NCBI GenBank assembly: GCA_040357565.1
Contig: JBDODJ010000115.1
Strand: one strand, 5' to 3'
DNA: 36,478 nt
Origin: Cercozoa sp. M6MM
Taxonomy: Eukaryota; Endomyxa: Ascetosporea
Part shown: piece by piece, positions 19,633-28,832 of the stretch
Numbering within the stretch: position 1 is the first letter of the stretch
How the letters are laid out: every line of letters begins with the position of its first letter
Notes under the pieces: model-generated
The model's input: the letters and a program-made list of their open reading frames with translations, nothing else
Told to the model about the DNA's origin: nothing
Database searches by the model: none
Translations under genes and position numbers: made by a program

Positions 19633-22600
19633 ATGCACCGAGTGGCACGCCTCTGTGGCTCGACGGGTGTTGTGCGTTCGCGCGCATGTGGGCGCCAGGT
19701 GCGCGCACTCGCGCGGCCCCTCCCAGAAGACGGCAGGACACTCGCGGATTTCCTCGTCGAGGGTCGACAGAATATCGTCATTGACGAGGTTTCTCCCTCT
19801 TTTTTTGTTTTCCACATCCGCGCGGACAAAAAAGTTCTTGTTTTTGCAGAGCAAGCCGCATTTCGAGCCGTTGCAGCCGGCGCTGGTGGCAAAACTCCAC
19901 ACTACCACAGCAAGCGGTAGATCAAGCTGAATGAACTTATCTCAGTAGAGTTTATCTTTAAATTGATCGCGTAGAAGCGCCGAAGCTGTACTGGCTCGAG
20001 ACTTATGGCTGTCAAATGAACGTGGTAGTTTCGCTGTGGCCTTATTCTCACCCTCTTGCTTTGACTGTCTGGGTGAGTCAGAGTGACACGGAGATTGTGC
20101 GCGCACTGCTGAAAAAAGACGGTTGGCAATCTGCCGAAAGCGTCGAAGAGGCGACGCTTGTGCTGCTCAACACGTAGGGCGTTTTGACTTTACCTTTGCC
20201 CCCCCCCCACACCGATTCTATCTATGCTCTGCAGGTGTGCCATTCGAGAAAATGCCGAACAGTGAGACAGTTTTCGTTGTGTGCTTTTTGCGTGTTTTCT
20301 GTATGTTTCTGTGCAAAAAAAAACGCAGGCGAATCTGGAACCGTTTGGATGAGCTGCGCGCGCTGAAGCGAAAGCGACGAATGCACTTCCGCAAGCGCGG
20401 GTATCTCCGTCTTTGACTGATCAATCGGTGATCGATCAGTGATCGATCGCTCAGTGCTCATCGTCGTTGTTTTGTTGTTGTTGCAGTGGCGACCCGCGCC
20501 TCATGGTCGGCGTGCTCGGCTGCATGGTACATTTGGACATTTTCCATGTTGGACGGTCAAATTGGACTGGTCCAAACTGATGGTTTGTCTGTCCAACTCG
20601 CGTAGGCCGAACGATTGAAGATGCGTCTGCTGGAGAGTGACAAGAGTGTCGACATGGTGGTTGGGCCTGACTCGGTACGTCCACCCTACTGCCTGATCTA
20701 AGTATCTTCACGAACAAGTGTGTTCGGACAGTACCGTGATCTGCCGCGTCTTGTGTCGGAGGTCTTCAACACTGGCGTGTACATATACCCAGTCCATCCC
20801 CATCCCCATCTTGAACCCTTCATCCCCCTTGGTGTATAGTGCTGCACTAAACACGCAGTTGTCGCTCGATGAAACCTACGCTGACATCACGCCGGTGCGC
20901 GAAGGTGCTGCAGCAGTGTCTCGACAGACCTGTTAGATCGTGTGGGTAGGTAGCATCGTATCTATGTAGGTAACAATGGAGTCAGTGCCTTCGTGAGTGT
21001 CATGCGCGGCTGCAACAACATGTGCACCTACTGCATCGTGCCCTGGACACGTGGTACTCTGCTTTTTCCTGTCTGTACAACGTGTACATTTGTACAACGT
21101 GTCCATTTGTACAACGTGTTCGTTTTGGACAGGACGAGAGCGCTCGCGTGACCCGGATTCGATCGAGCGCGAGGTGCGCGAACTCGCCAACATGGGTTAT
21201 CGCGAGGTACCATCTGTGCGGCTACAATCCCATCGTATCCTTAACTGTTTTCCTCTGGTATATTTGGACGATCAGATTGTGCTGCTGGGACAAAACGTCA
21301 ACAGCTACAATTACGTTGACGAGGAGCACCTACTGAAGGACGACACGGTGTCAACGGTTGACGGTTTCTCCACGGTATCAGTCGCTGTGAGTGGTCATAC
21401 TATAAGTGCTCACTGTGGGTGGTCACATGGTCATACGCACAGGTGTACAAGGCACCGCGACGTGGTATACAATTCGCCGAGCTAGTGCGTCGTGTGGCGC
21501 GTACTCTATTTGCACTCCTACTTCCTGTCATACTGCCTTACTGCCTTTACTGCCTTACTGCCTTTACTGCCCGCCTGTGTGTCTGGCTACAGGAGCCGAC
21601 AGACGTGTCCGCGTGCGTTTCACGTCGCCGCATCCGAAGGACTTCCCGGACGAGTTACTGCAGGTGATTGCCGAGGAGCCTAATGTGTGCAAGTCGCTGC
21701 ACCTGCCGGCTCAGAGCGGCAACACCGAGTGCCTCGGTACATGGACTCTAGGATACTGACGTTTCATTTAAGGTTGCGCTGGTTTATTTTAGATCGTATG
21801 GGACGTGGCTACTCGAGAGAGGCCTACCTGTACCCCACCCCACACACATTTGTTTATATAGGGAAACAGTTTCTCACTTGTTTACAACAGCAAGCTGGCC
21901 ACGCACATTCGCCAGGTGATCCCTGACGTCACATTGAGCAGCGACTTCATCAGTGGTACAAATCAACGGTTTAAAAGTTGATGTGCTTGTTCAAAGTGTG
22001 TCCAAAATAGGTTTCTGCGGCGAGACTGAGGAAGAGCATCAGTACTTTGCTTTTTAAATGTATATGCGTAGACTCGGTACTCTTGACGCTCGCAGGGACA
22101 CTCTGACTCTGTTCGATGCCGTTCAGTTCGAGCATGCGTACATGTTCCACTACTCGATGCGTGAGAAGACCAAGGCGCACCGCAGGTAGCCCTGGTCGCA
22201 TTCTTAACATTAAACTTGCAGCCTTAATCAACTGGTGTAGATATAAAGATGATGTGCCACTCGATGTCAAGAAACGCCGACTGGGCGAAGTGATCGAACG
22301 CTACCGTGTACTGCCCGATTTCTGTCCCTCAATGACTCAGTTAAAGAATTGGTTTTCTGCAGGAGAACAAACTGCGAAGACTCAAGGCACAAGGAGGCAA
22401 GGTATCAACTAGAATTCTGAATCTGTCCAGAATTTTCATCTTGCGAGATGAACCTGTAGATTCACCTGGTGCTGCTTGATCGTGAGGCACGAAAGTGGCT
22501 GTCAAAGGATTCGGACATTAAGGTACACTTCATGTGCTTGCAAAAATAGTGTATCCCACTCGTGAGAATTGACACTCTTGCAGGTTCGTCAACTCTACGG

Positions 22601-23023
22601 TCGCAGCGACAACAATTTCTCTGTTATCATCGAAGTGCCCGATGACCTACAAGTGCCCGTGTTCGCGCATGTACCGTTCGAAATACTCCTCCTTCTCTAA
22701 CAACCGATTGATGTTGTCTTTCCGGAAACAGAACGGCACGCACAACGAGAGCACCAACGAGAGTCGTATGCCGCAAATTGGCGACTTTGTTGCCGTCCGC
22801 ATTCGGTACTCACAACGTTCTTACAACGTTCTAATGCGCATGCATTGTGCATGTGTTTCTGTATCGCGTAGAGAGGCACCTTCGGGACTCACTCTAAGAG
22901 GTAGCTCTAACTCTCTGCATGCTGGATTGGCCTGAACGACGCTTTTCGTTAGGTGATGTGATGGGCATTTCGGACTCGCCGATCTTCTGCGCCGACGAGT
23001 GGGAGCATCTGCTGCCGTTGTAA
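19633..23023 (+). CDS. CDK5RAP1: CDK5RAP1-type tRNA ms2i6A methylthiotransferase
   Basis: Radical-SAM enzyme that adds the 2-methylthio group to i6A37 of tRNAs, mitochondrial in animals. Twenty-six exons give 585 residues (human about 600); the first is 19633-19788, the last 22953-23023. The start [20 protein letters not shown] is Arg-rich without acids, as in a mitochondrial presequence. The N-terminal cluster-binding cysteines lie in [20 protein letters not shown] and [24 protein letters not shown] precedes the radical-SAM motif CNNMCTYC, then [14 protein letters not shown]. Further hallmarks are [70 protein letters not shown] [17 protein letters not shown] region (here GETEEEHQ reads ETEEEH as ETEEHQ-type) and [13 protein letters not shown]-terminal TRAM-like part ends [12 protein letters not shown]. 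All 25 introns are phase-consistent; 12 of them begin GTAC. Confidence 0.95.
21074..21124 (+). repeat. Three tandem 17-bp units in a CDK5RAP1 intron
   Basis: TGTACAACGTGTACATT and two near-identical copies fill most of the 79-bp intron at 21054-21132. They have expanded the intron without disturbing its ends. Confidence 0.85.
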
Positions 23024-23995
23024 TCGAACTCGCGTCGGACTTTGCTTTGGGATGCGCCATATTTCGTTTCACCACTTGCACTCGACGTTTCAGCGCAGTT
23101 CTTTACGTTTTACTCGATTTATACGATACGATAGTTAGTTGAGTCTAGTGTAGGAAACCAACTATGTAGTTCCCCTGCACCAGTCCGGGGTGGGTCACAA
23201 GAGCATGGCCCGGGATATGCGGTTACATCCCGGACGGACGTCCAATTGATTTAAACAGCGCAAAACGAAATGGGCGCCGGGGTTGACGACGGGCCCGGGA
23301 GTTGGCATATACTGTATCACGACAGGGCGCGGCTGCGATCCTGGCGGCGGATCGAGATCGCAATGCACGCGAACGCGCTAGCACTGAACCCAGGGCTAAA
23401 TGAGACCGCGACGGTGTTCCGAAGCCGGGTCGTTCGAGTACATCGCGCTGAGATCACCGAGCAACGATTGAGTGGCTACTTTGCAAACAAACGATCACAG
23501 TGGCAGTCTACAAATACAAAAAAGTGTCGATACCATTGCTGGTGAAGTTATTATTGCTCGTTCTGCCACTGGCACGATTAGAGTCAGCATGCGCTTGCTG
23601 CAAGGCTTGTTGGACTACAGAACCTGTGGCAAAACAAATTTGTTCAGTGCGATCAAACGTACTAGAAAACAAGTTGTTCTACCGACTGGGTGTGGCGCAT
23701 TTGGCACGGTCCGGAGCACTGTTCGCAGCAGCTTTTCGTTGTCCTTTTCGCTGTGTTCATAAATCCAAGTTTTAACGTGCCAAAAAACTGACTCAGCAAG
23801 CGCAAGAAATACGCAGGATGTCGCTTCTGCAGAATCGTCAACAGTTTCGGCAGAATCAGTGTGAACACGCCTCTTAATCTGCAGACCAAACTTGTTCGTT
23901 TGCAAATTCCAGCGAAGGAAAGAAAGAGGATTTACGACTCAGCAGACAGAACACAGAGGTGCCGCCGTTGCGAGACCACTGCCAAATATGATTTA
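23024..23995. other. Convergent spacer holding a dispersed repeat, no supported gene
   Basis: This 972-bp region lies between two 3' ends. It contains copy 2 of the hairpin repeat (23134-23245). Open frames on both strands from about 23270 to 23905 have no domain signal. Polyadenylation-like AATAAA for the minus-strand gene lies at about 23990 on the minus strand. Confidence 0.5.
23134..23245 (+). repeat. Dispersed hairpin-forming repeat, copy 2
   Basis: Partner of 3688-3795: GTTAGTTGAGTC, GGAAACCAACTA, GTTCCCCTGCACCAGTCCG, GGTGGGTCACAAGAGCATGG. It ends in a perfect 7-bp stem, CCGGGAT (23210-23216) with ATCCCGG (23227-23233), different in sequence from copy 1 but again fully paired. An internal CCCC...GGGG pairing is also possible. 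Confidence 0.6.
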
Positions 23996-24324
23996 TTATA
24001 TTTTCTTTATTAGTTCGATATTGAAAGTCGAAAAAACAAACAAAACAAAATACCACTGCCAAACGGAGGACCCTCTGGCTTCCAGTGCTTCCTGAGTTGT
24101 TTGTAGTAAAGTACACAGAGACGCCGTAAGAAACACGCACCACTGTGCCGGTTTAAGAGGTTCAGGGGCGTGCTCATGTTCCTGCGAGCCAAAAGCCAAG
24201 TCAGTAAGTCAAAAGATGAAAGAGCGGTGTACCAGGGAGGGTTCCTTGGCGAGCACCACCATCCAGATACACTTGCCGGGACTGCAATGTGACACCTGTA
24301 CAACAACACGCACGCACACACATG

Positions 24325-24416
<92 letters not shown>

Positions 24417-25009
24417 CACACACAGATACATACATACATATATACATACACACACACGCACACACACACACGAGTTATCTTGTGTTGAAGGTAGTTGAAA
24501 CAAGGACGGTACCTGTAATTCGACCACATCAGAGAGTGCGAATCGAATGCGATGCCGCAGACCGCCCAAAAGCATGCCCCAGGCCAGGTGGTCCTGCAAA
24601 GAAAGCACCTCAGTCAACACCGACAAGCAACGCAACAACAAAGAAGAACCCGTTCTGGCAGCCATTCAACTAGCATGTCGCCTGGGTGCAGTGACTTAAA
24701 ATGAGTCCATCCAAGGGGACAAGAACATGAGTACCCGCAAAGTCACTCCGAGTCTTCATATCACCCACAATAAGGTTCTCAAACAGGAAGACTGGACTGC
24801 AAAATAACACACTCGGGTTAAGCTTTCTGGGTCTAATTGAAAGAGGCACAAAAGTACCAGCCATCAATAACATCGACTTGGCCTGGCACACCGCCTGGCA
24901 TGGTTGGAAACTGCAAGTGCCGCTGCGGCTGCACTTGTGGCGGGTTCTCTTCTGTCGGTTGCTGCTGTTGCTGTTGTTGGCGTTGCCGCTGGTGCTGATG
25001 CTGTTGTTG

Positions 25010-25069
<60 letters not shown>

Positions 25070-25677
25070 GTGTTGCTTGAGTCGTTGCACCTGTACAGTC
25101 TCTCCAGTACACACAGCAGCGAACTGGAGAATTGGGAAGAACATACCATAACAGTAGCAATAGCGTGCACTTCTTCAGGCGATACTTGCAACTGCGAGGC
25201 CGCTCTTTGAATGCCCTGCACAATCGATTAAAATCCGTAAGCACGTGCACGACCGATAGAGCATGCAAAAAGAGGCCAAGACACACCTGCTCAGTGTTCA
25301 GCTGCCCTTGCCGCAGCATCTGCAGGATCAGCATCACTTTGTGATTCATCTTCGCGCGCGACGACTTCGTGTTCTGTGCTTCGATATCGTTTCAAGACGA
25401 CAAACCACGTCATCGACACTTTCCATGAGAGCAAACATACCTCACCGCGACGAAACGGTGACCAGGGCCAAAAATAATCGCTTGATCGCTCAAAAACGCG
25501 AACTGAAATCCGTCTTGTGACTTCCGCCGTGCCCCTGTGAGCAAGATCACTCGGCAGAGCTACCTGAGACTGCCTTGATGACTTCTGGTTTATTAGAATC
25601 ATGGGCTCATTATCTTCAACAAGAAGTGAGCCGATACTAGCACCGTCCCGGGCCAGCACGTAGTGCAGCAGAGGCAT
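23996..25677 (-). CDS. Polyglutamine protein of unknown family, about 334 residues
   Basis: Ten exons: 25677-25564, 25502-25446, 25373-25287, 25215-25147, 25123-24858, 24796-24735, 24669-24650, 24593-24513, 24295-24233 and 24181-23996. The product starts MPLLHYVLARDGASIGSLLV and continues FAFLSDQAIIFGPGHRFVA, then the helical MNHKVMLILQMLRQGQLNTE and SQLQVSPEEVHAIATVM. A Q/H/R tract of about 40 residues follows, then PPQVQPQRHLQFPTMPGG and DHLAWGMLLGGLRHRIRFAL. I recognise no domain. Two junctions are uncertain. The intron before the Q tract could be 23 bp (25146-25124) or about 47 bp using an earlier donor. The last exon ends in a hydrophobic stretch just before AATAAA and may be an unspliced 3' end. 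One exon is only 20 bp, and one intron holds a long (CA)n. Confidence 0.55.
24307..24472. repeat. (CA)n/(TG)n microsatellite within an intron
   Basis: About 165 bp of CA repeat, with a few interruptions and a short TACATA run, lies inside the 217-bp intron 24296-24512 of the minus-strand gene (TG on the sense strand). Confidence 0.97.
24955..25077 (-). repeat. CAG/CAA repeat encoding polyglutamine
   Basis: On the minus strand CAG and CAA codons alternate, with a central pure CAG run and a few CAC and CGG/CGT codons. The other two sense frames would read poly-Ser/Asn or poly-Ala/Thr. Glutamine is favoured because this frame continues into a Pro/Gln-rich, cysteine-free segment. Confidence 0.85.
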
Positions 25678-25722
25678 AAGCACGTGTGTGCGCGTGCTGT
25701 ATTGTCTCTAGAGTCGTGTGGC
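25678..25722. promoter_or_regulatory. 45-bp gap between divergent start codons
   Basis: Only 45 bp separate the start codons of the polyQ gene (-) and the GPC1-like gene (+). Both core promoters and 5' UTRs must fit here or overlap the opposite gene. No TATA box is evident. Confidence 0.5.
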
Positions 25723-27873
25723 ATGGGTAAAGTTAATCACTCGGCGCACGACAACGAGGAGTTCATGTCATCTGACGACTGGCACAGTGAGACTGAGACT
25801 GTTGCCGTGCATGAAGTTGACAGGTGTGCTGCTCTATGTGGATCCATTTGGGCGATCAGACCAGCCGTTTTGTATTTTCTCCCTTTGAATTATGTTTTTG
25901 CAGTTTCCAGCGCGACTGGGACATTGTTCTGCGCAACAGCAGACGTCTAAAACTGCGCGATGCTGCAGATAAGGCGAAAAAGGCCGCAAGCAAGGCAAAG
26001 CTGGCAGCCGGCAAAGCAGCTGGCAAGGTGCGAGCGAAAGCGAATGCTGCGCGAAGGAAGGTGTTCTTGCCAGCTTTTGCTGTGTTTGGGTTGTCATAAC
26101 AAGCGAAACTTGTGATAGATCATCACGGGCGATCCGAACAAACGCGTGCGCGATTTCATGCGCGAAACGCCCAAGAGAGGTAACTGTCATTGTTGAAAAT
26201 GTGCAACCGTGACTTCTGATTTGACTTGTGTCATGCAGTTAAGTTCGTTGACAAAGTTTCATTCACGGTACGTTTTTCGGTTATCTTTCATTCCAGTTAG
26301 CTTGGGGAAGCGTGTATTGGCTGTGTTTAGTATGGCGTGCTGTCGCTGCTGCTGACGCACTTTGTGCTGATGAAGCTGCAGGGCTGGTTCGCCTGGTACT
26401 ACGCCGTCACGTTCGTCGTGCAGGTCGGCGTTCGCTTCTTTGGTGTGTTTCCTTTCTTCCTTTCTTCTTTGCTTTCTTTCTTTTCTCATCTCCGTCCTTC
26501 CCTCTTTTCTTTCTTTCCCTAGTTTCTTTCTTTCTTTGCTTCGTTGAGTTTCTTGTTGTAGTCTACCGCAAGCACAAGTGGCACTTCTTCATGCTCGACT
26601 TTTGCTACTTTACGAACCTGCTGCTGCTGTACCACGTGTTCCTGCAAGAGAAGAACATTGCTCTCTTCCGTGCGGTAGGGGACCGCTCTGCTTTGCTTGT
26701 TGTTGTTGTTGTTTTTGAAAACGCTGTGTGTGGTAGCTCTTCATCATGACGAACGGTCCGCTGACGGTGGCGATGATCACGTGGCGAAATTCTCTCGTGT
26801 TTCACTCGCTCGACAAAATCACCTCTGTCTTTGTACAGCGCGCTTTCTCTCAAGTGTCCTTACGCTGTTGCAGTTGTATGCTGTTAGATTCATGCACTAC
26901 CGGCACTGGCGACGTTCTCGCTCAGATGGCAGGGCAATGAGGGTGCCCAATATGAGAAAGGTGTCTTGTTGAAACTACGTGTTGAAAGTACATTGTTTGA
27001 CTAGACAACCACTGGCGCACTGATCGCATGCTCACTGCCGAGGGTACAAAATAGTCTACCATATCAAGAGTTGTGATGAGTGTTGGGGAAACAGACGGCG
27101 TCTCGCGCGCTTTTGACACTGTGCTGAACGCGACGCTGCTGTACATGATGTGGCAGATTGCCTACTGGATGCTTACCGAGTGGATCTTCCGCGGAACACT
27201 CGCACGTGGTGTGTCTATGCTTTCTCACACGATAATACTGTGTGAGAATAAACGAGGGTATGATTAGACAAGAACGTGGCCACGTCGATGCGCTGGTTCG
27301 TGCGAGATCGTCGCGGCGCACTCCGCGCGGTCGCTTTGCGCGTGGTGCGACGACTCGGTGCGTTTCCTGTGCTGTCCATTTCCTTCTTCACACCTGTATC
27401 CTTGCTTAGGCATCCTGTCGCCCGAGGAGGATTTGCACGAAGATGACATTCGAACGCAGTTTACTTTCGTGCTCTTCACTGCATATTATATATATATATA
27501 TCTATGCTCTGTATTTTATGTGTTATTTGGTGTCTTTGTCAGATGCTGTCGCAACTGATCTACACGTGGATGACGCTTATCGCGCCAGTCGTGTTCTACG
27601 ACTTTGAAATTGCTCACGTGTGTTCTGTTCTGTTTGCATGTTTTGGTTTTGCTTGCAGAATGCCTTGCTGTTCTCTGCGCGCAGATTGTCTACCTGATTG
27701 GCATCCTGCTGGTGTGCATCTGGAATGGCGCCAGTTTCTACATTGGTAGCACTCGATGTGTTGGCCTTGTAAAGCTCATCTGTATTATACGGTGTCTGTG
27801 TGAGTGAGCAGAAGTTTTCTCGCGTCGCTACATGACCAAGTTCGAGTTTGAGCGGCTGACTTTCGAGATGTAA
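25723..27873 (+). CDS. GPC1: Glycerophosphocholine acyltransferase, DUF2838/GPC1 family
   Basis: The yeast family member acylates glycero-3-phosphocholine with acyl-CoA to make lyso-PC, part of phosphatidylcholine remodelling at the ER. Fifteen exons, from 25723-25823 to 27812-27873, give 413 residues (yeast about 430). A charged N-terminus with a Lys/Ala helix (DKAKKAASKAKLAAGKAAGK) precedes the membrane domain. Family hallmarks: VKFVDKVSFTYGVLSLLL, HKWHFFMLDFCYFTNLLLLY, MITWRNSLVFHSLDKITSVF, IHALPALATFSLRW, LYMMWQIAYWMLTEW, RTQFTFMLSQLIYTWMTL and IVYLIGILLVCIWNGASFYI. The end is EFERLTFEM. All 14 introns keep phase. Two acceptor choices were made on similarity: 27094|27095, and 27684|27685 instead of the nearer CAG at about 27659, which would create a stop. 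Confidence 0.93.
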
Positions 27874-28104
27874 CTTGAATTAATCCCATGACGAGACCGG
27901 ACGTCTCACGTCACTGTAGCGGATATATACGTATACATCGAGTCCCCGACTTCGTCGCCTTGAGTCGGTGGTCACGTCACAGCGCAGGGTCACATTTTAA
28001 GCTTTAAGATAGTCAGCAGTCTACTCAGGCTGTCCCGAGGGAGTCCCGACTGCGCTGTAGCGTGACTGCACAGGCGAGGCCTAAGGCGCGGCGGTAGGTA
28101 CCCC
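27874..28104. other. Spacer between the GPC1-like gene and an LTR
   Basis: 231 bp of GC-moderate sequence with no open reading frame of note. It contains several GAGTCCCGAC-type near-repeats and should hold the 3' UTR of the GPC1-like gene. Confidence 0.45.
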
Positions 28105-28585
28105 TGTTACTGCGGCTCAATGGCCCAATCAGTAAGGGAAAGGAGAGACTAAATAAATCATTCAGTTAGATAAGTCGTCACTCAGTTGGGTCAACGTTAG
28201 AACTGATACCCCTACTGGGTCTCGAGGTGATCCCACTGGATCTCGACCGAAGCAAGATGTCCTTGGTCGTGTTAATGCGTTTAATGAAAAACTCCGCCTG
28301 TGAACACACGATGAAGTGAGTGGAATGGAAACCAGCCAAGGAGCTAACTGACAGGCTGAAGCCGTGACGGAGCTTTCTGCTTCTCTGCAAGGACTCTGTC
28401 CAGGCAAGATCTACAGCAACAGCAATCCACTGAGTCAGTAGTTAGGTCTCAGAGCAAGGTACCAAGCCAAAACACTCTTAAACTTCTCTCCAGTCTCAAA
28501 CTTGTTTGAGACATGGATTATGACCTCCACGCGGACGGGTCAGAGCAATAACTATATAATTATTTACTGAAAGTGTGCAGTAACG
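28105..28585 (+). mobile_element. Solo LTR of a retrotransposon family (young copy)
   Basis: 481 bp begin TGTTACTGC and end with its inverted repeat GCAGTAAC plus one base. It is flanked by CCCC on both sides (28101-28104 and 28586-28589), a 4-bp target duplication like that of the LTR at 3186. AATAAA lies at about 28152. Its last ~310 bp are matched on the opposite strand at 36192-36478, with roughly nine in ten bases identical by eye. No internal coding region is present, so this is a solo LTR fossil. The family (Gypsy-like, from the 4-bp duplication) is a guess. Confidence 0.82.
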
Positions 28586-28832
28586 CCCCGTTTAGCCAGA
28601 TCGCATCGCAGGGTGTCACGGTGCTGCAGCTGGCCATGAGGGCCAGGGCATTGAATTTAGTATTCGATCATATGTTCAATTGCAACGTCGGCCAAAAGTC
28701 CGCACGTCGGTGATCTGAGATGTCGCACGTGCCTACCGCGGCTCTTTTAAATTTGGGTTCAGGTCTCAAACTCCAAAAGTCGAAACTCGAACCTGTAGCT
28801 CGTACTGTAAAGTTTATACTGTATCCCGATCT
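28586..28832. other. Spacer and likely promoter before the signal-peptide gene
   Basis: 247 bp between the LTR and the start codon at 28833. A short open frame from 28720 has no protein-like features and overlaps the real first exon in another frame. The LTR could influence this promoter, given its orientation and distance; that is inference. Confidence 0.4.

Noticed and set aside
24878-25210. Plus-strand poly-leucine frame through the CTG/TTG tract
   Set aside because: The flanks of the leucine run are not protein-like on the plus strand, whereas the minus-strand Gln frame continues into spliced, plausible coding sequence.
27480-27500. GC-AG intron in the GPC1-like gene at TTCACT|GCATAT
   Set aside because: A normal GT donor nine bases upstream (TTTACTTTC|GTGCTC at 27468) keeps phase and gives a better match to the family (QFTFMLSQLIYTW).
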